The position numbers were made by a program, and so were the translations under genes. The notes under the pieces were generated by a model. That model made no database searches, was not told the origin of the DNA, and was given only the letters and a program-made list of their open reading frames with translations. From AP-15 sp963762575 (lineage in GTDB: Bacteria > Pseudomonadota > Alphaproteobacteria > ATCC43930 > CGMCC-115725), in the NCBI GenBank assembly GCA_963762575.1, contig CAVXLL010000002.1, positions 434,001 through 498,000 of the forward strand: 64,000 bases of DNA. Direction: 5' to 3'. Of this stretch, positions 38,641 to 49,167 are shown in pieces (position 1 is the stretch's first letter; every line of letters starts with the position of its first letter).

Positions 38641-38860
38641 GCGGCTCTCCGTCGACCAAGGTGCCGAGCCCATTGACCGTGGGCGTCTGGTCCTGGGCCT
38701 GGAAAGGCGGCTCGCCCGGCGGGTTGAGCGCCACCGGATAGGTCCCGAAATGATGGTCGAAGGAATTGTTTTTCCTGGAAAATCACGACAAGATGCTGGA
38801 TCGGCGGCTACACTCCCAATAGTTGGCGTTTCCCGGCGTGCGCGGAAAGGGGATCGCGTC
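38641..38860 (-). pseudogene. Relic of an asnS / phosphoesterase junction
   Basis: On the minus strand 38860-38819 encodes DAIPFPRTPGNANY, the C-terminal end of an asparaginyl-tRNA synthetase. 38807-38641 follows with IQHLVVIFQE and, after a one-base slip in an A run, FDHHFGTYPVALNPPGEPPF, the N-terminal part of the secreted phosphoesterase. The same two genes stand in the same order at 44.1-41.0 kb. The DNA resembles 42.34-42.51 kb closely, but the linking sequence, signal peptide and the rest of both genes are gone. An old, partly deleted duplicate or a paralogous locus. Confidence 0.75.
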
Positions 38861-38884
38861 GTGCGCGACCTTGCCCTGCGGCGG

Positions 38885-39260
38885 TCACCCGAGGCCGAGA
38901 TAGTTTGCCGGGGAGAGAATGCGAATTCCGCGCCACGGATCCATCGAGAGCAAGTGACGGGCGTCGCTGCTCACGATCACATCGGCCCTACCGGCGGCAG
39001 CCAGAGCCAAGTACTTGTCGTCCTTTGGATCGCGGCACTCCCGCACGGTTTCAGTGGGCTTGATCCGCTCGGCCGCAAGCACGACAATGTCTAAAGATCC
39101 GCTGGCGCCGCTCAACGAAGACAAAGCGGTCGAACTTCGGGCGGAAGATCACCTCACGGTACGGAGAGGATAAGCCGGTTGGGTGGATCGACCGCGCCGG
39201 GAGGCGGCCTGCTGGAAGGGCAGCGGGTACGAAGGTCGAGGGGTAGATGACGGCAATCAA
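38885..39260 (-). pseudogene. Decayed PIN-domain toxin
   Basis: A TTG start at 39260 overlaps the antitoxin stop (TTGA). The reading LIAVIYPSTFVPAAL resembles the PIN opening VIDTSTFVSAAL, with the catalytic Asp replaced by Tyr. FRPKFDRFVFVERRQRI follows, then a frameshift near 39090 into DIVVLAAERIKPTETVRECR and DPKDDKYLALAAAGRADVIV, the C-terminal acidic cluster of PIN ribonucleases. One key acid and the frame are lost, so the toxin should be inactive. Confidence 0.7.
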
Positions 39261-39497
39261 GCCTGCCGCTCGGGCCGCCATTCATCGAGTTCGACGTCGA
39301 TCTCCTCGTCTGTAAGGCCGTGTGCGCGCGCTTCGCGCTTGGTCTCGGCGATCGCCTCGGCAAGGACATCACGGACGCGCCCGCCTTTCAGCAGACCGCT
39401 CAGCTAGCGACCGATCGCTTCGCAAACGGGCCGGATTCTCGAGTGCCTTGGCTGCCTCGGCGTCGACCGGGATCACCACGTCGACCGTGTCGTTCAT
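39257..39497 (-). pseudogene. Antitoxin partner of the PIN relic, frameshifted
   Basis: ATG 39497 has a strong AGGAGG five bases upstream. The frame begins MNDTVDVVIPVDAEAAKALE, then slips. The shifted frame EAIGR, a TAG, then LSGLLKGGRVRDVLAEAIAE, TKREARAHGLTDEEID and VELDEWRPERQA ends at 39257, overlapping the toxin start. The layout is that of the short antitoxins paired with PIN toxins. The frameshift and stop make it a relic. Confidence 0.65.
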
Positions 39498-39499
39498 AA

Positions 39500-39742
39500 G
39501 GCCTCCTCGGCCGCGCATATCGAAGCGGCGGAAAGCAGCCTCGACTTCGTCATCCATGGCATATTCGCGTCGCTTTGCTTGGCCCAGCCCTTCGAGCACC
39601 GCGGCCAAAATGGGCCGGATCGACCGGCTCAGGCTCTGCCTCACTCCCCGCCAAGTGAAGAATGGCGCAGCCAATGTCATCCTCGGAGTTCCGCAGGTAG
39701 CCGGCGCACAGCTTCGATCGCCTGCTCCAAAAGCTTAGTCAT
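39500..39742 (-). pseudogene. Second decayed antitoxin-like gene
   Basis: ATG 39742 gives MTKLLEQAIEAVRRLPAE, a common opening of addiction-module proteins. It then breaks; other frames continue with EDDIGCAIL, EAEPEPVDPAH and LAAVLEGLGQAKRREYAMDD, then EVEAAFRRFD. At least two indels are needed to rejoin it. It lies directly upstream of the PIN antitoxin relic on the same strand. Confidence 0.6.
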
Positions 39743-39871
39743 CTATGGAAGATAAAAGCTTACCCGGCTCTGCGGAAGAAGGAACTGAGGTCGAGCCTCG
39801 GCGATCGTCAGACCCCGCGACGAACGCTGCGCGCGGTGGGCTGACGGCATAAAGTAAACCGTCACCGTAAT
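39743..39871. other. Junction between toxin-antitoxin relics and truncated livG
   Basis: About 130 bp without a gene. It marks the breakpoint where the 5' part of livG was lost. No insertion-sequence end is recognisable. Confidence 0.4.
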
Positions 39872-40237
39872 GCCTCTTGCTCGCCTCGATCGGGCTCGCC
39901 GGCCCAGGGGCAGTCGGTCGCCGGCACGCTCAGCTACGGCAACCAGAAGCAGCTTGAGCTCGGCATCGCGCTGGCGAGCGACCCGATGGTGCTGCTGCTC
40001 GACGAGCCGACCGCCGGCATGTCGGCGACCGAGACGCACGAGACGATGCGGCTGCTCGAGCGCATTGCCGGCGAGCGTGGCCTCACCCTCCTCTTCACCG
40101 AGCATGACATGGAGGTCGTCTTTTCAATCGCCGAGAAGATCGCGGTGTTGCATCAGGGGCGCCTCCTCGCCGAGGGGACGCCGGCCGAAGTGCGCGGCGA
40201 TCCCGAGGTCCGCCGCGTCTACCTCGGCGAGCATTGA
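39872..40237 (+). pseudogene. livG: LivG-type branched-chain amino acid ABC ATPase, 5'-truncated
   Basis: Family sequence begins about 39902 with QGQSVAGTLSYGNQKQLELG, the signature region, then DPMVLLLDEPTAGMSATETH (Walker B) and LLFTEHDMEVVFSIAEKIAV (H loop). It ends at YLGEH, one base before the livF start. The Walker A half of the domain is absent, so no working ATPase can be made. Upstream is the toxin-antitoxin graveyard, so a deletion or rearrangement removed its front and the permease genes that usually accompany it. Confidence 0.85.
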
Positions 40238-40945
40238 ATGAGGCCGCTGCTCGCGGTCGAGAACATCCACACCGCCTATGGCTTGAGCCGCGTGCTGTTC
40301 GGCATCTCGCTCGAGATTGCCGCGGGCGAATGCGTGTGCCTCTTGGGCCGCAACGGCGTCGGCAAGACGACGACGATGCGCTCGGTCATGGGCCTGACGC
40401 CGCCGTCGAGCGGCCGGGTCATGTGGCAGGGGCGCGACATCGCCGGCTGGGCGCCACACCGGGTGGCGCGCGCCGGCATCGGGTTTGTCCCCGAGGACCG
40501 CCGCATCTTCGCCGAGCTCAGCGTCCGGGAAAATCTCGAGGTCGGCGCCCGCGCCGCGCGGCGGCCGGGACGCTGGACGATCGCGGCCGTCGGCGAGCTC
40601 TTTCCGGTCTTGCGCGAGCGACGCGACCAGCGCGGCGGCTTTCTCTCGGGCGGCGAGCAGCAGATGCTGACGATCGCCCGCACTCTGACCGGCAATCCCG
40701 AGCTCCTGCTCCTCGACGAGCCCTCCGAGGGGCTCGCACCGCTCGTCGTCGACACCCTGCGCGTCAAGATCGGCGAGCTCAAAGCGCAGGGCCTCACCAT
40801 CCTGCTGGCCGAGCAGCGCGTCGACTTCGCCCTCGCCCTGGCCGACCGCGTCTATGTGCTCGAAAAGGGCACGATCCGCTTCTCCAGCGCTGCCGCCGAG
40901 CTGCGCGAAGACAAGGCCCTGCTCGACCGGCTCCTGTCGCTGTAG
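40238..40945 (+). CDS. livF: LivF-type branched-chain amino acid ABC transporter ATPase
   Basis: A complete 235-residue ATPase: Walker A GRNGVGKTTTMRS (about residue 37-49), the LivF-typical GFVPEDRRIFAELSVRENL, signature LSGGEQQMLTIARTL, Walker B LLLLDEPSEGLAP, and H loop with Gln in LAEQRV. LivF works with LivG on LivH/LivM permeases to import leucine, isoleucine, valine or related ligands. Its start abuts the truncated livG stop. With no livG, livH, livM or binding protein intact here, it may be an orphan. Confidence 0.92.
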   Translation: MRPLLAVENIHTAYGLSRVLFGISLEIAAGECVCLLGRNGVGKTTTMRSVMGLTPPSSGRVMWQGRDIAGWAPHRVARAGIGFVPEDRRIFAELSVRENLEVGARAARRPGRWTIAAVGELFPVLRERRDQRGGFLSGGEQQMLTIARTLTGNPELLLLDEPSEGLAPLVVDTLRVKIGELKAQGLTILLAEQRVDFALALADRVYVLEKGTIRFSSAAAELREDKALLDRLLSL

Positions 40946-40958
40946 CTCGAGAACCCGT

Positions 40959-42590
40959 TCAACGCCATGCTGGTGGCCATACCACTTCACCGGTGCTGTC
41001 GTTGAGCAGCAGCGGGAGGTCGTCGCGACTAGCGGGGTAGCCCTCGTCGAAATCGAACAGGCCCGCGATCGAGCCCGCGAGCTGGTCGAACGAGTCTTGG
41101 CCAGGAACCAGCGTGACCCCCGGATTGTCGAGCGAGTCGATCCGGCCAGTTTGCCAGTTGTCCTCGATGAAGCGCAGGATAGAGGTCGTATCGAGAGTTG
41201 CATGATCGATGTAATTGCGCTTGGCATAAGGCGAAATCACGAGGAACGGCAAGCGCTGGCCGTAGCCGCAGCGGTCATTGAACGCGCCCGGGAGCAGCGG
41301 AACAGTGCCGCAGATACTGTCTTCGGTAGGATCGTTCGACTGGTTGACGATCGGCGACATGACATGGTCGTACCAGCCGTCGCTATCGTCATAGGTGACG
41401 ATGATTGCCATGTTCGGCCAGTATCTCGACCGCTGCAATGCATTGATGGTGTCGACCAGGAACGTCTGCTCCAACAGCGCACCCGAAGTCATCGGATGGC
41501 CGGTCTCGTTTGCCGGCGCCTTGATGAAGCTGACGGCCGGCAGGTTGCCGGCGTTGAGCGCGGCCCATAAGGCGTTGAGATCGTATTGGTGGTTCGCCTG
41601 GTCCCCTTGGTGGCCGATCAGCGCGGTCGAGGTCGGCGGCAGATGATGGGGATTGGCGGTCGAGGGGTAATACTGGAACGGGTCGTAATGCCCGTCATAC
41701 TCAGAGTTGCAAACGGCTTGCGTCGGTGTCGAGCCTGGCTGTGCGGTGAAATCGCCATAAAACCAGCCCCAGGTAATCCCGGCGTTGTTGAGCAGATCAC
41801 CGACATTGTGGCCTGTCATCTGCACCGTCGCGACCGGCGGCGAGATGCAATCGTCGAGGGTGGACGAGAGATTGGCGATGACCGAACCGTTGCGGATGAC
41901 ATAGCTCGTCGTGGATCCTGCCTTCAGCACGTTGCCCGGCTCGTAAGTTTGATGCGTCTGGCCGGAGATCAGGTTGAGGTGGCCCATCACCGTGGTGCCG
42001 AACTCGGTGTCAAAGAAATTGTCGCTCATTGCGAAGTGCTGTGCGTAGTTCCACAATGCCGTAACGGTGTTTCCGTCGTAGTAACCCATGCCGATCGAGG
42101 CCGGACACGCGGCTTCATCGTCGCTGGCCGGAGCAGCGGTGGCGCTTGTATACAGCGGAAACTCATCCATCAGGCCGTGGTCAAAGGCCTGCTGCTCGGC
42201 CTTATAGGCATTGTCGTTGTCGCAATCGAGCGTGGCCTGGCTGCGGTCGAGCCGGAACGGGTTCATCGCGGTCGATGTACTCGAATTATTCGCAGGATTG
42301 AGGAAGTTGGGATTGTCGCTCAGCAAGACGCCTTGCGGCTGACCGTCGATCAAAGTGCCGAGCCCATTGACCGTAGGCGTGTCGTCCCGGGCCTGGAAGG
42401 GCGGCTCTCCCGGCGGATTGAGCGCCACCGGATAGGTCGCGAAGTAATGGTCGAAGGAATTATTTTCCTGAAAGATCACGACAAGATGCTGGATCGGCGT
42501 CGTGCTCCCGCCCGGCGCCGCGGCAACCACGGCCGCGCTCGCCGCGAGGTCCACAAGGCTGAGCAAGCATGTCCTTCCAATCGCCTTCAT
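40959..42590 (-). CDS. Secreted phosphoesterase (phospholipase C / acid phosphatase family)
   Basis: A 543-residue protein with a signal peptide (LLSLVDLAASAAVVAAAPGG). The alkaline-phosphatase-like metal site starts at IQHLVVIFQENNSFDHYFAT; further blocks are GHLNLISGQTHQTY, SFIKAPANETGHP and IIVTYDDSDGWYDHV, then RLPFLVISPYAKRNYID. These match PF04185-type phosphoesterases, which release phosphate from phospholipids or phosphomonoesters outside the cell. It follows asnS on the same strand after about 115 bp. A relic of its 5' region is found at 38.64 kb. Confidence 0.88.
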   Translation of the reverse strand: MKAIGRTCLLSLVDLAASAAVVAAAPGGSTTPIQHLVVIFQENNSFDHYFATYPVALNPPGEPPFQARDDTPTVNGLGTLIDGQPQGVLLSDNPNFLNPANNSSTSTAMNPFRLDRSQATLDCDNDNAYKAEQQAFDHGLMDEFPLYTSATAAPASDDEAACPASIGMGYYDGNTVTALWNYAQHFAMSDNFFDTEFGTTVMGHLNLISGQTHQTYEPGNVLKAGSTTSYVIRNGSVIANLSSTLDDCISPPVATVQMTGHNVGDLLNNAGITWGWFYGDFTAQPGSTPTQAVCNSEYDGHYDPFQYYPSTANPHHLPPTSTALIGHQGDQANHQYDLNALWAALNAGNLPAVSFIKAPANETGHPMTSGALLEQTFLVDTINALQRSRYWPNMAIIVTYDDSDGWYDHVMSPIVNQSNDPTEDSICGTVPLLPGAFNDRCGYGQRLPFLVISPYAKRNYIDHATLDTTSILRFIEDNWQTGRIDSLDNPGVTLVPGQDSFDQLAGSIAGLFDFDEGYPASRDDLPLLLNDSTGEVVWPPAWR

Positions 42591-42706
42591 GTGCGCTGTT
42601 CCCTCGCGAGTTTGCGGCGATGCTAGGGAGCCGCTGTTACGTTATTGTTGCGATGACGTGTCACTTTTGTTGCAGTCGAAGGCGACGCGGCCGGTCGACA
42701 ACGCGT

Positions 42707-44113
<1,407 letters not shown>

Positions 44114-44145
44114 CGATCCCGCCGAACGGATCACCCTAAGAAATA

Positions 44146-44222
44146 TGGCGTCCCCGGCAGGACTCGAACCTGCGACCCACAGTTTAGGAAACTGTTGCTC
44201 TATCCGCCTGAGCTACGGGGAC
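44146..44222 (-). tRNA. tRNA-Arg (anticodon CCT)
   Basis: A 77-nt minus-strand tRNA with encoded CCA: acceptor GTCCCCG/CGGGGAC, D arm TAGCTCAGGCGGATAGAGC, anticodon stem ACAGT/ACTGT with loop TTCCTAA, T arm GCAGGTTCGAGTCCTGC. Anticodon CCT reads AGG arginine codons. Confidence 0.95.
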
Positions 44223-44270
44223 CACGAGGGAAAATACTCCGGCGGGGCAGCTTGCGCCAGCCGGACGGCT

Positions 44271-45404
44271 TCAGGCCAGCGTGGGGACGGGCTCCGGCGC
44301 CGGTTCGGCGGGGCGGCCGGCGCCTTCTACCTGCCGCAGAAACAATTCCATCATCGACAAGGTCCACAGAGCGGCGCTGTGGTCGCGCTCGCCCGACTGG
44401 TGCTGGTCGAGCAGGGTGGCGATCGTGCCGGTATCGAACAAGCCCGAACTCCCGCAGCACCGGTCCGAGCAAGGCGTCGCGCAGGCGCCGGCGCAGCGGG
44501 CCGCGGAACCAAGCGGCCAGCGGCACCGCGAAGCCCTGTTTCGGGCGATAGAGGATTTCCTTCGAGACATATGGTTCGAGCGCCGTCTTGAAGATGTGCT
44601 TCCCCTCGCGGCCATGCAGCTTCAATTGCGAGGGCAGCCCCGCCGCCCACTCGACCAGAGTGTGGTCGAGCAGCGGAACCCGCACTTCGAGCGAGCTCGC
44701 CATGCTGGCGCGATCGACCTTGGTCAGAATGTCGCCGGGGAGATAGGTCTTGAAATCGGCGTATTGCACTTGCGACAGCGGGTCCTCGCTGCCGCACTGC
44801 CGCATATGCGAGCGCAACACCTCGACGCCATCGTAGCCCTGCAATTCGCGCGCGAGATTGGGACTGAACAGCCGTCGGCGGAGCTCGGCGCCGCAGATCG
44901 AGACGGACGAGAAATAAGCCTCGATCGCATCGCGGGCGAGCTCCTGCAAGGTGGCCTTGGCGCGCAACGGGCGCGGCGCCCAGTCGAGCTTCGGGTAGAG
45001 CGCGCCGGCCATACCAAAGAACGGACGGCGCAAACTAGACGGGACCACGCGGCGCACCCGCTCCTCGAAGCAATGCCAGCGATAACGGCGATAGCCGGCG
45101 AACACCTCGTCGCCGCCGTCCCCGGACAATGCCACGGTGACGTCCTCACGCGCCATGGCGCAGACCCGGAAGGTCGGGATCGCCGAGCTGTCGCCGAACG
45201 GTTCGTCATAGATCGTCGCCAGCCGGTCGAGCAGCTCGAAGGAATTGGGATCGACCTCTCTGACGTGATGCTCGGTGCGATAGCGTCGGGCGATCTCGGC
45301 GGCATAGGCGGATTCGTCCCAGCCCTTCGCTCCGAACGCGATCGAGAAGGTGCTGACCGGCTCGGCCTTCAGCCCCGCCATCATCGCCACGACGCCGCTC
45401 GAAA
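44271..45404 (-). pseudogene. Asparagine-synthetase-like amidotransferase, synthetase half (two frame breaks)
   Basis: Rejoined after the T-run slip near 45403, it reads SSGVVAMMAGLKAEPVSTFS (ATP-pyrophosphatase loop SGGVDSS), VTVALSGDGGDEVFAGYRRY, LTKVDRASMASSLEVRVPLL and KTALEPYVSKEILYRPKQGF. Near 44447 a second one-base insertion pushes the frame off; the family end GLFDTGTIATLLDQHQSG, then ALWTLSMMELFLRQVEG, lies in the next frame and stops at 44271. As read, the frame runs to 44200 through the tRNA-Arg. Joined with the N-terminal half it would be 646 residues. Confidence 0.85.
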
Positions 45405-46213
45405 TCGACGCCGCCTGACAGAAAAGCGCCGAGCGGCACATCGGCGATCATCCGCATGCGGACGGATTCGCGCAGCCGCGCGATCAGCTCCTCCTCGGCC
45501 TCTTCGCGGCGGATCGTGCCGCCGTCGACAAAGCGCACATCCCAGTAGCAGCGCGGCTCCGGCGGCGGCTCGCCGCGTCTGACGAGCAGGGAGTGCGCCG
45601 GCGCCAGCTTCTTCACGCCGCGATAGATCGACCGCGGATCCGGTATGTAGCCATAGGCAAAAAACTCTTCGATCGCCTGCGGGTCGAGTCGCCGGTCGAT
45701 GTCCGGGCTCAATGCCAGCGACTTCAGTTCCGACGCGAACAGCAGCCGGCCGTCGGTCAGCGTCGTGTAATAGAGCGGCTTTTCGCCGAGCCGGTCGCGC
45801 GCCAGGAACAGTGCCTTACGCCTGGCGTCCCAGAGCGCAAAGGCGAACATCCCGTTGAAGCGGTCGAGACAGGCCTCACCCCACTCCTCCCAGGCGTGGA
45901 CAACGACCTCGGTGTCGGAGCGCGTCCGAAAAACGTGGCCGAGCGCAGTCAGCTCCGTCATCAACGGCTGAAAATTATAGATCTCGCCGTTGTAAACGAC
46001 GCAAACCGTGCCGTCCTCGTTGAACTGCGGCTGGTCACCGGTCACCAGATCGACAATGGCGAGCCGGCGGTGCCCCAGCCCGATCCCCGGCGCATAATGG
46101 AAACCGTCGCCATCGGGTCCGCGATGATCGAGGACATCGGTCATCCGTCGTAGCAGGGCGCGATCGATATCGCCGGGCCCGCGGAAATCGAAAATTCCGG
46201 CTATGCCGCACAT
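45206..46213 (-). CDS. Asparagine-synthetase-like amidotransferase, glutaminase half (exosortase-A-type)
   Basis: MCGIAGIFDFRGPGDIDRAL starts with the N-terminal nucleophile Cys2 of class II glutamine amidotransferases; LGHRRLAIVDL, VYNGEIYNF and RSDTEVVVHAWEEWG complete the glutaminase site. The family is that of the amidotransferases linked to exosortase-A/exopolysaccharide loci, judged from the fingerprint, which is inference. The frame leaves the family after FLSGGVD at about 45403 because of one extra T. The start overlaps the preceding asparagine-synthetase-like gene by 13 bp, so the pair is translationally coupled. Confidence 0.88.
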   Translation of the reverse strand: MCGIAGIFDFRGPGDIDRALLRRMTDVLDHRGPDGDGFHYAPGIGLGHRRLAIVDLVTGDQPQFNEDGTVCVVYNGEIYNFQPLMTELTALGHVFRTRSDTEVVVHAWEEWGEACLDRFNGMFAFALWDARRKALFLARDRLGEKPLYYTTLTDGRLLFASELKSLALSPDIDRRLDPQAIEEFFAYGYIPDPRSIYRGVKKLAPAHSLLVRRGEPPPEPRCYWDVRFVDGGTIRREEAEEELIARLRESVRMRMIADVPLGAFLSGGVDFERRRGDDGGAEGRAGQHLLDRVRSEGLGRIRLCRRDRPTLSHRASRQRGRSQFLRAARPAGDDL

Positions 46214-47988
46214 TTATTGTAGCCTGGTAAAGCTGAATGATGGAAATCGACCCTGACGCGTCCCTCGAACTGCCTGATCAGATATTCGAGAGTGAGGATC
46301 CGCGCGGTTTGTGCCGGATCGGTAACCCGGTCGAGCTGGAACAGTTCGGTCATTATCTGCACGCCGCCGGGTAATGCGGCGTCGCGATATTCCTTTTGCA
46401 GATAGTCCGGCCATTCCGCGGGGCGCCGCACCCGGTTCTTGACGCGGTAAGCAAAGCGCCGCAGCCAAGGGGGGCGCAGATAGGTGGCGTAGTCGGTGAG
46501 CCGGCGAACCAGCGGCGGCGGTCCACTGAAGTCATGGCCGTAACCCGACGGATACGCCGCGAGCCGCGGGTCGGTCCGGCGGATCAGCTCGGCTTCATAT
46601 GCACCATGATTTTTCCAGGCGATCGGAATGACGCTCGCATGCGCGGTCACCGCCGGCTCGAGAAACGGCAATGCTACATAGCCGTAAGAATTGTTGATGT
46701 TGTTGATCCGCCCGTCCCAGGCCCGACAACGGAAATAATGATAAAGCCATTCGACCAAGGGGCGCGGTAGCGAAGGCTGCGGGCAGCCGATCAGCGCTTC
46801 GAGCTTGCCTTCGAGCTGACGGAAATAGTCTTCCTGGTCAAAGGCAGCAGTGCAGCTCTCCGGATCGAACTGACTGTAAAAGGACCAGAGGATCTCGCGC
46901 GGGGTATAATTCCGGTCGAGCAGGTAAAAAAAATTCCGCCAAATCTCGCCGCCGCCGCCATTGAGCGCCACGGCATTGCCGTTCACTCGGCTGGCGCGCT
47001 GAGTGCGTTCGGCTCCGTTGGTAAAAATGCCGCTCCAGGTATATCCGTCGGACGCGAGAAAATTGTCGTAGGCCACCGCCCCGAACTCGCTCGGGGTGAA
47101 GGCCACCTGCTTGTCCTTGTCGACGATTTCCAGAGCAAAACCTTCTCCCTCGGCAATGGCACGCGCCAGATTGACGTCCTTGTCGCCGGGCGGGCCATAC
47201 ACATAGACCCGCGGGCTGATTCCGTGACGGCGGAGGAATGCCAAGATGAGCCGCGAATCGTACCCGCCCGAAAGAGCGCAGGTGACGCGTTCGCCGAAAC
47301 CAGCCGCGACCGCCGCGAAATAGCGGTCGAGCAGCTGCATGCTGTGCTCGATCGTCGCCTCGAACGGCTCTGTGGAGACTGTAGCCGGCGTAGGGAGCCC
47401 GCGAGGCAGGATTTCCAGGCAGTCCTTGCCCACCGCGATCGTCGCGTTTACCGGTGCGAGCAGCACCTCGTCAAACACGGTCGCGTTGCCGGACACCACG
47501 CCGTTGAAGACGTATTCGCAAGCGCCTTGAGTGCCCAATGTTACCCGGTCGAGGACCGAGGCTATTGCCAGGAACGAGGACGACGCGATGCGTCGTGCCT
47601 CGTCGTAGAAAACGAGAAAGCCGCCGAAGCCGTCCGGCACGATTTCGGTTTTGCCGTCCTTGTGCAGGATCACTGCATAATGGCCAAGCGCCTGCTCGCG
47701 CGGTGCGGATCGTCCACGGCAATCGCGGTAGAACGCGGCTGCAGCCGGTTTGCCGATCTTATCGTCATAGATCAGCGTGCCGCACGCGCAGACGAAATCG
47801 CCATTGGGAAATTGCTGGAACGCGGGCTCGCTGGCCTGCCGCTTGGGATAAAGCGCCAACAGAAAATTTGCGCCCCGCACTAGACGAGGAGAGGGCATCC
47901 CCATTCGGGCAAATACCGCGAGCGCGGCAGCCTGCGCCGGCGAGCGGTCCTCGCCAGGAGCTGTATGCAGGAGAACAAAGCCGCCCAT
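46201..47988 (-). CDS. Asparagine-synthetase-like protein lacking the glutaminase cysteine
   Basis: A 595-residue two-domain protein. The N-terminal part has the class II amidotransferase fold pattern (FVCACGTLIYDD, ALGHYAVILH) but begins MGGFVLLHTA, without the catalytic Cys2. The synthetase half has an ATP-pyrophosphatase loop CALSGGYDSRLILAFL (about residue 240) and LNGGGGEIWRNFFYL. It therefore probably uses ammonia, an amine or another nucleophile, or modifies a sugar chain. It sits between a glycosyltransferase and a true amidotransferase on the minus strand. The function is unknown but a role in surface-glycan decoration is suggested by context. Confidence 0.8.
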   Translation of the reverse strand: MGGFVLLHTAPGEDRSPAQAAALAVFARMGMPSPRLVRGANFLLALYPKRQASEPAFQQFPNGDFVCACGTLIYDDKIGKPAAAAFYRDCRGRSAPREQALGHYAVILHKDGKTEIVPDGFGGFLVFYDEARRIASSSFLAIASVLDRVTLGTQGACEYVFNGVVSGNATVFDEVLLAPVNATIAVGKDCLEILPRGLPTPATVSTEPFEATIEHSMQLLDRYFAAVAAGFGERVTCALSGGYDSRLILAFLRRHGISPRVYVYGPPGDKDVNLARAIAEGEGFALEIVDKDKQVAFTPSEFGAVAYDNFLASDGYTWSGIFTNGAERTQRASRVNGNAVALNGGGGEIWRNFFYLLDRNYTPREILWSFYSQFDPESCTAAFDQEDYFRQLEGKLEALIGCPQPSLPRPLVEWLYHYFRCRAWDGRINNINNSYGYVALPFLEPAVTAHASVIPIAWKNHGAYEAELIRRTDPRLAAYPSGYGHDFSGPPPLVRRLTDYATYLRPPWLRRFAYRVKNRVRRPAEWPDYLQKEYRDAALPGGVQIMTELFQLDRVTDPAQTARILTLEYLIRQFEGRVRVDFHHSALPGYNKCAA

Positions 47989-48006
47989 TCGCCGGCGTGT
48001 TCCCCC

Positions 48007-49167
48007 TCAGGGCGCTAGGGCGGGGAAAAAAATCCGCGAATACGCAGAAAACATTCGCTCCTGCGAGAACTTTCCAACCGCTCGCCGACGATTGGCATAT
48101 CCGAGCGCTTGGCGCTTTTCGGGATTACTTAGGAGACGGGTGAACGCCTCGGCGAAGGCCGTGGCGTCATCGCGGTCGACGATGAACTCCCGGTTAGCCT
48201 CGCACACGATATTTTTCACATCTCCGACATTGACTGCTGCAATGGCGCGGTTCGCCGCCATTGCTTCCAGCAATGCATTCGGCATCTGCTCTGTATCCGA
48301 CGACAAGGCAAAGATGTCAAATGTACCAAGAACCGCCTCGGGAACAACCTGCCCGGTGAAGATGACGCGCTCGGCGATGCCGAGTTCCGCAGCCAGCCGT
48401 TCGAGCGGGACCCGTTCGGCCCCGTCGCCCGCAATGACGAGGCGCAATGGATGCGAGTATTCGAGCATCGCGAAAACGCGGAGCAGACGCCCGATGTTCT
48501 TTTCCGGACGCAACGGGGCGACTGTGCCGATCACCATTTCACCGGGCCGGCGGATAAAGCCGGGCACGCTATCAGAAATGGGGGCGGCAAAACGGGCAGT
48601 ATCGACACCGTTCGGGATATAGGCGACCCGCGACGCGGGCAATCGCCAAACTCGGCATGCCAAATCCTCGAGTTGGCGGGAGGGGACAACAATGAGTGCG
48701 CAGCGTGCGAGCGCCCATCGCCGGAACAGCACGCGGCGCCGGATCTGCGCATCCGCCTCGCTCCTGCCGAAACCGGCTTCCAGATGCAGATGCCGAGAAA
48801 CCGGCGAGAAGCGGCCGGCCGCGGCCCATTCGATCGCCCCCCAATTGTAGGTGAGCAAGAGATCCGGTCGCAGGCGGCGCAGCGCCAGAGAGGCGGCGGC
48901 CAAGTTGTGCAGCACACCCCGTTTGACACCTCGCACCGGCGAGATCGTGACGTCGAGATCGCCGGAAACCATCGCCGCAGCGTCGAAGGTATTGTCCAAC
49001 GCGATGACGGTGTGACGCAATCGCTTGCCAAGGTGGTTCATTATGCGAACCATGCGCAGCGGCACGCCGCCGATCCCAAAGCTCGGGAAGACGTGCAGCA
49101 CGTGCTCGCAAGTCAGGGAGGAACCGGCGGTGCTCACCGCTTGCCGACGCGTCTCCACGGCGAACAT
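48007..49167 (-). CDS. GT4-type glycosyltransferase
   Basis: About 386 residues from ATG 49167 (MFAVETRRQAVS). The N-terminal acceptor domain starts HVLHVFPSFGIGGVPLRMVR. The GT-B donor domain has IGTVAPLRPEKNIGRLLRVF, RLVIAGDGAERVPLERLAAE and the EX7E-like segment SSDTEQMPNALLEAMAANRA. Such enzymes transfer sugars from nucleotide donors onto lipid-linked or exported glycans. The frame is open far upstream, but that stretch is antisense to the deacetylase gene. An AAAGGAG five bases before an in-frame ATT at about 49228 raises the possibility of a rare start there. It is first in the run leading to the two synthetase-like genes. Confidence 0.88.
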   Translation of the reverse strand: MFAVETRRQAVSTAGSSLTCEHVLHVFPSFGIGGVPLRMVRIMNHLGKRLRHTVIALDNTFDAAAMVSGDLDVTISPVRGVKRGVLHNLAAASLALRRLRPDLLLTYNWGAIEWAAAGRFSPVSRHLHLEAGFGRSEADAQIRRRVLFRRWALARCALIVVPSRQLEDLACRVWRLPASRVAYIPNGVDTARFAAPISDSVPGFIRRPGEMVIGTVAPLRPEKNIGRLLRVFAMLEYSHPLRLVIAGDGAERVPLERLAAELGIAERVIFTGQVVPEAVLGTFDIFALSSDTEQMPNALLEAMAANRAIAAVNVGDVKNIVCEANREFIVDRDDATAFAEAFTRLLSNPEKRQALGYANRRRAVGKFSQERMFSAYSRIFFPALAP

